A DNA stretch of 64,000 nucleotides from Kuafuiihalomonas sp050331295 (GCA_050331295.1 JBHJGZ010000009.1:1-64000); one strand, 5' to 3'. Counted from the stretch's first letter, positions 17,740 through 26,506 are shown. Numbers and translations: made by a program. The notes: generated by a model not told the origin, from the sequence alone.

Positions 17740-18579
17740 TCAATCTGCGAAGGGGTCTCGGTCCAGGTTCACGAAAAACCATCGAATGAGCAGGAATCCA
17801 CTCCAGGCCTCACCGATGCGGGGTAAAGCGAGACTCTCGCCGACGAGCGCTTCCTCGGGTGACCATGCCAGTCCGATCAATTCCCACTGAGCTCTCTTCT
17901 TTTCGTCTCCGAATCCGGGCTGCTTGCTGACGCCGACCGTCCACGCGATGCCGGCACCCGCCTGACCCGAGAGCGTGTTCACATCGAACAACTCGACGCC
18001 TCGCAACCGAGCCATACCGCCTAGGGCCAACCGAGGGCCGAGCTGAAACCACAATTCGGTGTCCGCTTGGGCATCAGCTTCCCCATCCGCCGTCACCGGC
18101 CGTCGCGAGTTGGCACCCGCGCGAAGGTCCCAGCGGGCCCAGCCCCCGATGTGGAGCCGAGTTTCCACGCCGCCATCGACCGTGAGGTCGCCGTCCACTG
18201 GAATCTCGCTTCCGAGGCCAACAGCGACCTCGAAAGGACCCTCCAGCAGACGGACGCGAAGACCGAGGCGGGGCTGGCGCAGGCCGTAGCCCGGCGTCGG
18301 AGAGAGGTCGGCGCGCAGGAGCTCGAGTTCCACTTCGATGGCATGGGTGATGGCCGCCCGTGCGCTGAAGAAGATGCGACCCAGTCCATCCGATTCAGCC
18401 AATGTCGTGCCGCCGCCCAGAAGCTCTACCCGGAAGGTTCGATTGGGAAGGACCAAGCTTCGTTCCACAAAGGGAACCGGGATGTGCCCCGCTGAGAGGA
18501 CCGGTTCCAGTTCGGATTCCCACGGATCAAACCCGTCCACGCTTGCCGTCGAAATGGCCGCGAGAAGCAATGCTTCCAT
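17740..18579 (-). CDS. Secreted or outer-membrane beta-rich protein, unknown
   Basis: A 279-residue protein whose ATG overlaps the upstream phoH stop by one base (TAATG), so the two are translationally coupled. The short N-terminal hydrophobic segment (MEALLLAAISTASVDG) may be a signal peptide. The rest is made of alternating strands with Gly and charged turns, as in small outer-membrane barrels. The C-terminal region 'GFLLIRWFFVNLDRDPFAD' does not end in an aromatic residue. No known motif is found. Coupling to PhoH is probably positional rather than functional. Confidence 0.5.
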   Translation of the reverse strand: MEALLLAAISTASVDGFDPWESELEPVLSAGHIPVPFVERSLVLPNRTFRVELLGGGTTLAESDGLGRIFFSARAAITHAIEVELELLRADLSPTPGYGLRQPRLGLRVRLLEGPFEVAVGLGSEIPVDGDLTVDGGVETRLHIGGWARWDLRAGANSRRPVTADGEADAQADTELWFQLGPRLALGGMARLRGVELFDVNTLSGQAGAGIAWTVGVSKQPGFGDEKKRAQWELIGLAWSPEEALVGESLALPRIGEAWSGFLLIRWFFVNLDRDPFAD

Positions 18580-19892
18580 TAGAGAAGATTGGCGGCGAGC
18601 TCGGCGAGCTCAGAGCGCTCGCCCTTGAACATGGTGACATGGCCCGCAATCTTCTCGAATCGAAATCGATTCACCACATGAACCAATCCGTTGTTGGTCG
18701 AGTCCATGTATGGATTATCGATTTGGTATGGGTCTCCGGTGAGGATAATTTTCGTTCCCTCACCGGCTCTGGACACGATTGTCTTGACCTCGTGTGGAGT
18801 CAGGTTCTGCGCCTCGTCCACCACCATGAACTGATTCGGAATCGAACGGCCGCGGATGTAGGTGAGCGGTTCGATCTGAAGAATTCCGAGATCGATCAGT
18901 TCCCGATAGCTGCGTCCACCCTTCTTCTCATCCGACGACAGACCCATCAGGAATTCGACGTTGTCGAAGATCGGCTGCATCCACGGAGATAACTTCTCTT
19001 CAACCGTACCTGGGAGATAGCCGAGGTCTCGGCCAAGGGGAAAGATGGGGCGGGACACGAGAACGCGCTGGTATATCGCCTCTTCGGTTGCCTTTTGGAG
19101 GCCTGCCGCAATGGCCAGCAGTGTCTTGCCGGTTCCGGCTTTCCCGACCAACGTTACGAGCTTTATCGAGTCGTCCATGAGGAGATCGATCGCAAAGGAC
19201 TGTTCCTTGTTGCGTGGTCGTACTCCCCAGACCCCGTCTTTGATGCGGGTGATCGGAAGGATTCGGGTTTGGTCGAGTGAGACTTTTCCGAGTGCCGAGT
19301 GGCTCGGATTGAAGGCATTCTTGACATGAACGAACTGATTCGGAGGTTGGTCTTTGGGCTCGAGCTGCAAGAAGCCTTGACTATAAAATTGGTCGACCTG
19401 TTCTGGAGCTGCTTCCATTTCGACCACACCCGTCCACAGTTCGGTGATCTCGGTGCGCTCGTGGTCGTAGTCTTCGGCATGAAGCCCAAGCGCGTCGGCC
19501 CGAATACGAAGGTTGACGTCCTTGGACACCAGGATGCACTGCAACTCGCGGTCTGCATCTTGGACATCCAGGGCGACCGCCAAGATGCGGTTGTCAGCGG
19601 CGTGGTTGGCTTCGACGACATGGGTCGGAAGGAGTCGCTCACTGAAGGCGACACGGACCAAGCCACCGCGAGCGAGACGGACGCCGAGACGAATGTCTCC
19701 CTGCTTTCGAAGGTCATCCAAGGTTCGGCTGACTTCTCGAGCGGAACGACCGAGTTCCGACAGATCTCTCTTGAACCGGTCAATCTCCTCGATGACGTAG
19801 ATCGGAATGATGACCGTGTTGTCGTCGAACGCGTGGAGCGAACCCGGATCGTGGAGCAGGACGTTGGTGTCGAGAACGAAGTTCTTTCTCAA
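18579..19892 (-). CDS. PIN-PhoH family ATPase (PhoH2-like)
   Basis: 437 residues. Residues 1-140 form a PIN domain: 'FVLDTNVLLHDP' with the first Asp of the metal site, 'VIEEIDRFK' and 'ANHAADNRILAVAL' with further acidic residues. Residues about 230-437 form the PhoH P-loop ATPase: Walker A G-K-A-G-T-G-K-T at 250-257, 'GYLPGTVEEKLSPWMQPIFDN', Walker B 'FMVVDEAQNLTPHEVKTI', and 'ILTGDPYQID'. PIN-PhoH proteins (PhoH2, YlaK) couple ATP-driven RNA unwinding with PIN ribonuclease activity. All key residues look intact. The role here is probably RNA turnover under stress; family assignment is firm. Confidence 0.92.
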   Translation of the reverse strand: MRKNFVLDTNVLLHDPGSLHAFDDNTVIIPIYVIEEIDRFKRDLSELGRSAREVSRTLDDLRKQGDIRLGVRLARGGLVRVAFSERLLPTHVVEANHAADNRILAVALDVQDADRELQCILVSKDVNLRIRADALGLHAEDYDHERTEITELWTGVVEMEAAPEQVDQFYSQGFLQLEPKDQPPNQFVHVKNAFNPSHSALGKVSLDQTRILPITRIKDGVWGVRPRNKEQSFAIDLLMDDSIKLVTLVGKAGTGKTLLAIAAGLQKATEEAIYQRVLVSRPIFPLGRDLGYLPGTVEEKLSPWMQPIFDNVEFLMGLSSDEKKGGRSYRELIDLGILQIEPLTYIRGRSIPNQFMVVDEAQNLTPHEVKTIVSRAGEGTKIILTGDPYQIDNPYMDSTNNGLVHVVNRFRFEKIAGHVTMFKGERSELAELAANLL

Positions 19893-20033
19893 AGGGTGCC
19901 TCGCGGCGCCTCAGGCGACTGGCTCAGGCTTAGCCGGAGTTTGATCGGAGGGGCAATGCGATCCGCTTCATCGAATCGGGTTTTTGCCCAAACGTTTTCA
20001 ATGCCGGTCAGAACGCCCTACGTTCCACAAAGG

Positions 20034-20303
20034 CTAGTCGGAAAACAACAAGATTGCTTCTCTGGGGCGTATCCAGCCCAGCTCATCCCGAACTTTGCCT
20101 TCGAGCGCCGGCCCGAGGTGCCGGAGTCCTCGGATCTCCGCCTCGAGTTGTCGGTTTCGTTCCATCAACTCATGATTGTCGCTCCGCATGCGTCTCAGGT
20201 CTCGCAGCAACTGGGCGTGCCGAGGAACGTTGGACGCGGCGGCGCCCAACAAGAGGAGTACCGTCAGCGCACAGAGGCGCATGCTCAGCTTCAGGCCCGG
20301 CAC
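20034..20303 (-). CDS. ftsB: FtsB/DivIC-like cell-division protein
   Basis: An 89-residue bitopic protein: one membrane helix (residues about 9-24, 'LCALTVLLLLGAAA'), a coiled coil from about 28 to 62 ('LLRDLRRMRSDNHELMERNR...'), and the family's C-terminal 'DELGWIRPREAILLF' segment. FtsB/DivIC works with FtsL and FtsQ in the periplasm to activate septal cell-wall synthesis. The start is GTG 20303 or ATG 20282; the latter gives a more compact N-terminus. It lies between the thioredoxin-fold gene and phoH, not in a cell-wall cluster. Length and order match the family well. Confidence 0.8.
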   Translation of the reverse strand: MPGLKLSMRLCALTVLLLLGAAASNVPRHAQLLRDLRRMRSDNHELMERNRQLEAEIRGLRHLGPALEGKVRDELGWIRPREAILLFSD

Positions 20304-20334
20304 AAGGTCAGACTAAAGAGCACCGACACTCGGT

Positions 20335-20838
20335 TCAACTTTTTGGGACCACCGCCAGCAGGACGGACTTCAGTTGCCGGGGAACCCAGGTCCCGTCGTT
20401 GCGCGCCCGAACCCTGCCCGACGCATCCAGCACGAAGGACGTGGGCAACTGCGACACCGGTCCAAACGGGCCGTCTTCACTGAGGAAGGCCTCGATGTCT
20501 TCCGGTCGGCCCACTCGATACGGGACCTCGAACGCCTGGGCGAAGAGACCGGCGGGTCGAGGGTCTTGGTCCACGACCATCGCGAGGACTTCGAGGCGGC
20601 CTTGGAAGACCCTAGACATTTCTGAAAGAAGCGGAACCTCCAACAGGGCGGGGTCAGACCACGTGGCCATCACGTGGACCAAAACGGCTTGACCTCTTAG
20701 TGCACCCAAAGTCTGCCGTCGGCCTTTCAGGTCGACATATCTGAAGGCGACGCGTCGTTCCTCGAGCTCCGGAGTGGAAGATGCGCAGGCGAAGCTCCCA
20801 CACAGGACCGCCATCAAGAGCGATCGCATTCTTTCCAT
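20335..20838 (-). CDS. Thioredoxin-fold lipoprotein lacking the CxxC motif
   Basis: From ATG 20838 (20829 is also possible) the product is about 167 residues. It has a lipoprotein signal (MRSLLMAVLCGSFAC). 'LRGQAVLVHVMATWSDPALLEVPLLSEM' corresponds to the TlpA/ResA active-site region, but the usual W-C-x-x-C is replaced by W-S-D-P-A-L. 'QLPTSFVLDASGRVRARNDG' is the cis-Pro region typical of the fold. It should therefore lack dithiol redox chemistry; it may bind a partner or be a relic. It is probably envelope-anchored and lies just upstream of ftsB on the same strand. Confidence 0.7.
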   Translation of the reverse strand: MERMRSLLMAVLCGSFACASSTPELEERRVAFRYVDLKGRRQTLGALRGQAVLVHVMATWSDPALLEVPLLSEMSRVFQGRLEVLAMVVDQDPRPAGLFAQAFEVPYRVGRPEDIEAFLSEDGPFGPVSQLPTSFVLDASGRVRARNDGTWVPRQLKSVLLAVVPKS

Positions 20839-20902
20839 CATCCTGCATTGGTCTGGCACCGTCCGACCTACCCCACGACTTTCGCCCGGCTCCAGTCCGA
20901 TG

Positions 20903-21784
20903 TCACGCTTCGTTGTCGAAGGGGTGGAAAGACTCGACATGGAATCCATTGTAGACAATTCGACTTGCGTGGAGACACATGCGGGGATGTGGCCATCCGC
21001 CGTAGAGCTCGTCTCCCAGAATCGGGAGACCGCGAGACGCAAGGTGGACGCGAACCTGGTGTCTCTGCCCGTGGTTCGTCGTGATCTCGACGATACCACG
21101 GTCTTTCGACCACCGCCGAAGGTAGACTTCCGACCGAGCACCTCCAGAAGCCTTCGCGGTCTCTTTGAGGTGAACACGGCGGCCGCCGGTGGTTCGAATC
21201 CCCGCGTTGATCGTGAAATGGCATGGCGGCTCTTCGCCCGTGACGATGGCGGTATACGCTTTCACGACAAGATGCTGCCTAAAGGCCTCGCGCCAACGGT
21301 CGTGGGCCGCTCTGGTACGCGCGAAGACGACGAGTCCACTGGTCCCGGAGTCCAGTCGATGGACGGCGCCCCCGTCGAGTCCAGGACCCGCTTCCCCGAT
21401 GCTCGGATCGTAGGCCACTGCGGCGTTGAGCAGACACCCAATCTCGCCGGGTTTCAGCGGCAGCGTCGGGATGCCAGATGGCTTATCGAACACGACGCAT
21501 TCGGGAGTCTCGGTGACGATTCGAACCCTTCCGAGCAGCTCTTTGTCGGCCAGAGGTTTCGCCATGGACCGGGGCTGGAAGCGCTCGACCGAAAGGGCGG
21601 TCGCCTCGATGAGTGGGTCTCCTGGACGAAGTGACCGCCCCTCTCTGGTGGTGATGAGTCCATCTCTCAAGGCTCGCTTGATTTCACGCAGCGACGTTTC
21701 AATCCCGGCTCGCCGCAGGGCCGCTTGGACTCCCTTATCGGCTCGGGTGTGGGTGTCAGCCACCACAGGCGAGAGAGCGCGCAT
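20903..21784 (-). CDS. RluA-family pseudouridine synthase with S4-like N-terminus
   Basis: Start at ATG 21784, 14 bases after the aldehyde dehydrogenase stop; 293 residues. Residues about 12-55 resemble an S4 RNA-binding domain ('GVQAALRRAGIETSLREIKRAL...LRPGDPL'). The catalytic domain has 'CVVFDKPSGIPTLPL', the A-V-H-R-L-D-S-G-T-S-G loop with the catalytic Asp, and 'GQRHQVRVHLASRGLPILGDELYG'. It should isomerise specific uridines in rRNA, as RluC/RluD do, but the target is not determined. The 5' open extension of about 100 codons overlaps the neighbouring gene and is not coding. Confidence 0.85.
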   Translation of the reverse strand: MRALSPVVADTHTRADKGVQAALRRAGIETSLREIKRALRDGLITTREGRSLRPGDPLIEATALSVERFQPRSMAKPLADKELLGRVRIVTETPECVVFDKPSGIPTLPLKPGEIGCLLNAAVAYDPSIGEAGPGLDGGAVHRLDSGTSGLVVFARTRAAHDRWREAFRQHLVVKAYTAIVTGEEPPCHFTINAGIRTTGGRRVHLKETAKASGGARSEVYLRRWSKDRGIVEITTNHGQRHQVRVHLASRGLPILGDELYGGWPHPRMCLHASRIVYNGFHVESFHPFDNEA

Positions 21785-21798
21785 GGGTTGGGACCAAG

Positions 21799-23445
21799 TC
21801 AGGCCAAGACTCCGGGTACCGCGACCCGAAGGGCGCTCCACCACCCTCCTCGTGTTTCGTGGTCGGCCAGTCTTCGAGCTGCCTCGGTTGCGCCGCGGTG
21901 TCGAGCAAACCAGATCGGCTTGGGCCAACACGGAAAGGGTCCGCGAATCACGACCTTGTGGGCGCCTTCGAGGAGGTAGGCGTTGTGTACCCATCCGAGG
22001 CCACTTTGAGGGTCGGAAAGGTCGCGGCCCGGTGCACCGCCCCACGGCGGTCCGGCCCATGCGTAGCCCAACGCGGGCCAATGATTGATGGCCACGGTGC
22101 CGTAGTCCAATCGGTGTAGGGCGTCGTTCAGGCCGGAAGCCATCATTTCCGAGGCATTCTGAGCCTCTGGAATGACCAGGGTGGCGTTCAGCGTCCCCCA
22201 GAGTTCGTGATTCATGAAGTCGGTGGCGGCATCCAGGAATCGGAGTCCGTTTGGCACGTCGAGTTCGTGCCAGGCCGCCACGGGTACGAAATGCTCCCTT
22301 TTGAAGAATCGGTCAGCCGGGTCGAGTGAGCGAAGGATGGTCCAAGGAAGGCGGTCGTGGGTCTCGAGACCCACCTTGAGGACATCGGTGCGGCCTTCGA
22401 GCAGCTTTTCGTAGGTCTCGCGGCTTCCCGGGTAGTAGGACAGCCGGGTCCGCTCGGCTTCGAGACGACGCCGAATGGCTTGGAAGAGGGACTCCTTTTG
22501 ATGCCATCCCTTGGCCACCAAGATCACCCGCACCGCATTACAATTGAACCCGGCATTGTTCACCATCATCGCAACGATGTTGTCTGCGAGGAAAGCAAGT
22601 TCGCTTTCCTTGTAGATCGCGGGAACCACTGCGACCGGACTGACGTTGCCCAGTTCGGACGACACGTCCTTGTCGATGACGGGCCGGCCTTGGAGCCGAC
22701 GATCTTCGGAGCCGCCGAAGACAATCTTGTGATGGGTCTCGACCGAACCGGTCAGGTGAACTTGAGTGACCTCGGGCGACTCGATGAGTCGAGCCCCTTC
22801 CTCGGCACCCCCGGAAACGATGGCGAGATGCCTGTTTTCGATGAGCGTCGAGAAGGCTGTCTCCAAGTAGGGGCGGCACCAGTCATTGACGGGGCTGAGT
22901 TTCACGACGCTGGGTCGACGTTCGACGAACAACTTCGTGAGCGCGTCCATCGCCGGAATGGACGACACGTTGCCGGCTCCGAGTATCAAACATGTCCCGG
23001 GCTGGCGGCCTGCACGATGAGCGGGGCCGACCTGGTCCAGAACCTGATCTGGCCCGACGCCGGGGTCCATGAGGACTTCGGCCGAAAAGCCCCGGAACAG
23101 CAGACGGTCAGGTGGCGAGCTGGGGAGAACGCGGACCCACGTGCGATGCGCGTCGTCCACCGCAATCTGTTTCGGACCGATTCCGGCTCGTCCCTGCGTG
23201 AGGTGTCCAAGCGTCTGCATCAGCAATCGGAGCTGTCGAAGGACGGGCACCGGACCCGTGAGCCATTCTTCGGGATGATCCGATGCCAGTCCCTTGTGCG
23301 CGAGTCCGTGCCTGGCCCAGTCGGGCGCGACGCGGTGCGTCCGCTCGAGGCAAGACTCGAGAAGCCGAAGGCAGGTCGGGACATCCGGCAGTCCATGTAG
23401 ATGCACGTCGCCTCCCAGCAAGCCGGCGCGGTTATCGCATTTCAA
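21799..23445 (-). CDS. Aldehyde dehydrogenase-family protein
   Basis: A 548-residue protein with the ALDH pattern: cofactor-binding 'LILGAGNVSSIPAMDALTKLF', 'VHLTGSVETHHKI' (Rossmann loop), 'SSELGNVSPVAVV' with the general-base Glu264, and the catalytic Cys302 in 'NNAGFNCNAVRV'. The N-terminal 90 residues are unusual and helical. The C-terminal 'ALGYAWAGPPWGGAPG' is the bridging/oligomer region. The family oxidises aldehydes to acids with NAD(P)+. It is distant from standard betaine or succinate semialdehyde enzymes, so the substrate is unknown. It sits between a lipoprotein gene and an RluA gene with very short gaps. Confidence 0.82.
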   Translation of the reverse strand: MKCDNRAGLLGGDVHLHGLPDVPTCLRLLESCLERTHRVAPDWARHGLAHKGLASDHPEEWLTGPVPVLRQLRLLMQTLGHLTQGRAGIGPKQIAVDDAHRTWVRVLPSSPPDRLLFRGFSAEVLMDPGVGPDQVLDQVGPAHRAGRQPGTCLILGAGNVSSIPAMDALTKLFVERRPSVVKLSPVNDWCRPYLETAFSTLIENRHLAIVSGGAEEGARLIESPEVTQVHLTGSVETHHKIVFGGSEDRRLQGRPVIDKDVSSELGNVSPVAVVPAIYKESELAFLADNIVAMMVNNAGFNCNAVRVILVAKGWHQKESLFQAIRRRLEAERTRLSYYPGSRETYEKLLEGRTDVLKVGLETHDRLPWTILRSLDPADRFFKREHFVPVAAWHELDVPNGLRFLDAATDFMNHELWGTLNATLVIPEAQNASEMMASGLNDALHRLDYGTVAINHWPALGYAWAGPPWGGAPGRDLSDPQSGLGWVHNAYLLEGAHKVVIRGPFPCWPKPIWFARHRGATEAARRLADHETRGGWWSALRVAVPGVLA

Positions 23446-23451
23446 ATGAAA

Positions 23452-23886
23452 TCAAGCACCGATGCTCACAACGCAAATGAAGCGTTCGTCCAATTCCTCA
23501 CCGCATGAGAGCGGGAGCGTACCCTGCGGGCGCCCCTCCAAGTCTTCCGAAAGCTCTGGGGCCTCGCACGTAAATGCCGTGATGCTTGGCAGACCACCCG
23601 GATCACTGAGCAGAGTTTTGACTTGCACCGTTCCGGCGCCATCTTGTGCCACGCCCAGGATGTCTCCGGTCCCGGTCTCATAGCTGGCAAAAAAAGCCTG
23701 GCCCTCGTCGAGGGCTTCGACGACGCAGCTGTCATTGGCATCGCGTACTGCACCGAAAGGCACGAAGCCACAGTTGCGCGAGGCCGATCCCGCCGCGCTT
23801 TCGAGCTCATCGTCGAGATCACACGTTTCACGGACGCATCCGACTGCGGCGAAAATCCCCGCGAGCCATAGGCCTCTGGCCTTCAT
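23452..23886 (-). CDS. Small cysteine-containing lipoprotein
   Basis: From ATG 23886 the product is 144 residues with a lipoprotein signal: MKARGLWLAGIFAAVGC, Cys17. The mature protein has six further Cys residues spread along it (in 'RETCD', 'RNCGF', 'DSCVV', 'FTCEA', 'LSCGE', 'FICVV'), which could form three disulfides in the envelope. No family is recognised. It lies 58 bases after the PRMT-like gene and 7 bases before the ALDH gene on the same strand, so it is likely co-transcribed. A start at 23937 is open but extends the n-region unnaturally. Confidence 0.55.
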   Translation of the reverse strand: MKARGLWLAGIFAAVGCVRETCDLDDELESAAGSASRNCGFVPFGAVRDANDSCVVEALDEGQAFFASYETGTGDILGVAQDGAGTVQVKTLLSDPGGLPSITAFTCEAPELSEDLEGRPQGTLPLSCGEELDERFICVVSIGA

Positions 23887-23944
23887 CGAAAGAAGAGACG
23901 GGGGGACGGTGGTCTGGGAAAGGAGGCCTGTGTCCATCGCAGGT

Positions 23945-24889
23945 TCACTCGAGGTGGTAGGCGATACGCTGATTTTGGGTTTCGATGGTGAGAAGGGCAT
24001 TGTGTGCGACTTGAGGATGAGGCTCGAGGCGGATGCGGACCGCGAGCTTCGTCCCGGCCGATACTTGGATGGGCGGGAAGGGCAAATAGGTTTGGCTCCA
24101 GTGCGTCTCGGTCGCTGCCGGGCCCGTATCCAGGAGCACATCCTCATAAAGCCGTGCCGTGAACCAGCCAGCGAACCCGAGGAGCGTGCCGGTCCGGGTC
24201 ACCGGCAACGAAAGGTCCTTTTCGAACCAACTTGCACAGGCATCGTCCTTGGTCGCCACGAGGTCGTGCATGACCTGGGCTGGGCCGAGGAGTGAGCTGT
24301 CCTCGATACGAATCTGATGTGCGCGGCCTTGCTGGAGCTCCAAAGCTTCCAGGGAGCTGAAGTCGAAACCGGCCATACGCGTACGCCACTGACCTGGACC
24401 TTGTCCGTAATAGAGAACCGGATCGTCGACTGGAGCCAAGAAGAGTACGACCTGCTCTGGTATCATGATGCCGTTCGACGCCAAGAACCGGTCCCGGGTT
24501 CGGGCCACCACCGGCCACATGTCCTCGACGAAGGCGAGGTTGCCCAGCCACTCGCTCACGATCATCTCGACGGAGGTATCCAGCTCGAGTGTCGTGACGT
24601 CTCCCCGGAGCACGCGAATCCGGTCTTGGAGATCGTGAGCACGAATCAGCTGGGCGGCGGTATGGGCGATGTCTGTGCGTTCGATGGCGACCACCTCGCC
24701 TCCGGCCCGGGCGGCGGCCATCGCGAGAAGACCCGTGCCGCACCCGAGATCCAGGACCTGCATGCCGGGTCGAATGGCGGCTTCGAGAGCCATGACGAAG
24801 GCCTCGGTTCGGGTACGATCCATGACCATTCGACGCTGCAGTTCGAGGTCTCCGTATCGAAGAAAAAAGTCTTCGTCGGGGCGGTTCAT
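23945..24889 (-). CDS. PRMT-like protein arginine methyltransferase
   Basis: Start at ATG 24889; 314 residues. It carries almost all PRMT signatures in order: 'FLRYGDLELQRRMVMDRTRTEAF' (like the PRMT N-terminal helix), motif I V-L-D-L-G-C-G-T-G (residues 45-53), the acidic residue Glu70 for the SAM ribose, the double-E loop with Glu113 ('SEWLGN') and Glu122 ('FVEDM'), and a THW loop at 262-264 ('ETHWSQTYL'). The rest is a C-terminal beta-barrel-like domain. Eukaryotic PRMTs methylate arginines of histones and RNA-binding proteins; bacterial ones are rare and poorly characterised. No adjacent substrate is obvious. Confidence 0.75.
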   Translation of the reverse strand: MNRPDEDFFLRYGDLELQRRMVMDRTRTEAFVMALEAAIRPGMQVLDLGCGTGLLAMAAARAGGEVVAIERTDIAHTAAQLIRAHDLQDRIRVLRGDVTTLELDTSVEMIVSEWLGNLAFVEDMWPVVARTRDRFLASNGIMIPEQVVLFLAPVDDPVLYYGQGPGQWRTRMAGFDFSSLEALELQQGRAHQIRIEDSSLLGPAQVMHDLVATKDDACASWFEKDLSLPVTRTGTLLGFAGWFTARLYEDVLLDTGPAATETHWSQTYLPFPPIQVSAGTKLAVRIRLEPHPQVAHNALLTIETQNQRIAYHLE

Positions 24890-24958
24890 AAAATGGTGAC
24901 CACGGGTGCGTGAGCCGGGAACATGATGTCGATGATCCGCACGGTCAATGGCAGAAGC

Positions 24959-26488
24959 ATGACCGGGCTCCATCTCGAGCACCGGAAACGAGCTTTCGAA
25001 CCGTTGAGCTTGATTTGGGTGGCGATCACGGCCTGTGGAACCTCTCTCCCACCCGTCACTTTGATTCCCGACCCTCCAGACGCCGCCGTCTCTTTTACGC
25101 CCGAGCAGACCGACGGGCTCTCCATCGTGGTCAGTACCGACCTGAACGGCCAATTGGTGGGTGATGATCCGTTGAGAGAGGGCCTTCTCGGGTGGTCTGG
25201 TCGGGTCGACCGAGTTCCCGAACCAAAGCTACTGTTGGACAACGGCGACGCGTGGAACGGAGGTTCGGTGTCGAATGTTCTTCAAGGTCGTCCGGTCCGC
25301 GAGGTGTTCGAACTGATGGGAGTTCAGGCGGTGAACCTGGGCAATCACGAGTTTGACCGGGGTCAGGATGACTTGCGGAGCCTCGAATCGCGTTTTCGCC
25401 TGTTGAGCTGCAATCTTCGGATGGGCGGACGGTCACCGGACTACGCCGAGCCGTTCGTGGTTCTTCATGAGGCGGGATTCAAGGTCGGAGTGGTGGGACT
25501 TCAGTCGGAGACACTTCCTCAACGGACCCGTGTACGACATACCGAAGGATTGACGGTGCTTCCAGCCGAACAAGTGCTGAAGTCTTGTGTCTCCGACGCT
25601 CGAGGGGCGGGCGCGGAAGTCGTGGTGGTTTTATACCACGAGGATCCAGCCAAGGTTCGGCGCTTCATGCTGAAGGTCGATTTAGCCGGAGTCGACCTCG
25701 TGGTTGCATCGGATCGTCAGCCTGGATTTCACACTCGGATCAAAGGTATCGCGATGGTCCAGCCGGGTGGCTTGGGGCGGTCCGTGGCGGTCGCCAGGTT
25801 CGTTCGGGATCCTCGGGGAGTGAGGCTCAATCGGCTGTGGCTGGAGGACGGTCGGTACGATCCACCGCCGGAGGTTGCACGCGTCATTCTCCACGCCCAG
25901 CGCGAGGCGGCTCGGGTGTTGGACGCATCGGTCGGGACCGCACCGACGAATCTCGCGGTCGGAGACTTTCATCAATCACCGTTGGGCCAGTTCACGGCAC
26001 AGGCGTGGCTCGCGGCGGTTCCGGACGCCGATGTCGCGTTGCTCAACCACGGAGCACTCCGGCATCCTCTCATTCAGGGGCCGGTCAGTGAGGCGCAACT
26101 TCGGGATGCGCTTCCGTTCGATGATGAGCTGGTACTCGTGACTTTGACCGGCGCCCAGCTTCGAGAGGCATTGACGAAGGCACCAGTCGCCGGTGGATTT
26201 CGGTGGAGTTACACGGTGGACCAGAAGGGCATCCGGCCTCTCTCAGTGGTCCATCAAGACGGGTATTCCGTGGAGGAGGACCGAAGCCTGCAGGTCCTCA
26301 TGCCCGAATTCCTGGCCGAGGGCGGCGATGACTTCCCACTCGAACAGTATCCGCGTCGACCGACGGGTGTGCGGATGAGAGCACCAGTGCGTGAGGCATT
26401 GGCCAGTCAGGCGCCATTGAATCGAAACACATTGGCGCCACGAGCAACTTTTGTGTCTCGTGCGCACGCCCGGTCCAGACCGCGGTGA
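24959..26488 (+). CDS. 5'-nucleotidase/UshA-like lipoprotein with degenerate metal site
   Basis: From about ATG 24959 the product is roughly 509 residues (an in-frame ATG also lies at 24923). 'LSLIWVAITAC' looks like a lipobox. It follows the UshA/5'-nucleotidase plan: an N-terminal metallophosphatase domain with 'DNGDAWNG' and 'LGNHEFDRGQ', then a C-terminal nucleotide-binding domain with 'NHGALRHPLIQGPVSEAQLRDALPFDDELV' and 'LTGAQLREAL'. The first metal motif D-x-H reads D-L-N (His to Asn), 'LYHED' replaces the usual S-H-x-G, and 'PGFHTRI' replaces G-H-S-H. Catalysis may thus be weak or absent. It is divergent from the PRMT-like gene. Confidence 0.7.
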   Translation: MTGLHLEHRKRAFEPLSLIWVAITACGTSLPPVTLIPDPPDAAVSFTPEQTDGLSIVVSTDLNGQLVGDDPLREGLLGWSGRVDRVPEPKLLLDNGDAWNGGSVSNVLQGRPVREVFELMGVQAVNLGNHEFDRGQDDLRSLESRFRLLSCNLRMGGRSPDYAEPFVVLHEAGFKVGVVGLQSETLPQRTRVRHTEGLTVLPAEQVLKSCVSDARGAGAEVVVVLYHEDPAKVRRFMLKVDLAGVDLVVASDRQPGFHTRIKGIAMVQPGGLGRSVAVARFVRDPRGVRLNRLWLEDGRYDPPPEVARVILHAQREAARVLDASVGTAPTNLAVGDFHQSPLGQFTAQAWLAAVPDADVALLNHGALRHPLIQGPVSEAQLRDALPFDDELVLVTLTGAQLREALTKAPVAGGFRWSYTVDQKGIRPLSVVHQDGYSVEEDRSLQVLMPEFLAEGGDDFPLEQYPRRPTGVRMRAPVREALASQAPLNRNTLAPRATFVSRAHARSRPR

Positions 26489-26506
26489 CGAGCGAGCGGG
26501 GTTCAG

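Noticed and set aside
19299..20483. 394-codon plus-strand frame opposite phoH and ftsB
   Set aside because: phoH and ftsB are certain from their motifs; this frame has no signature.
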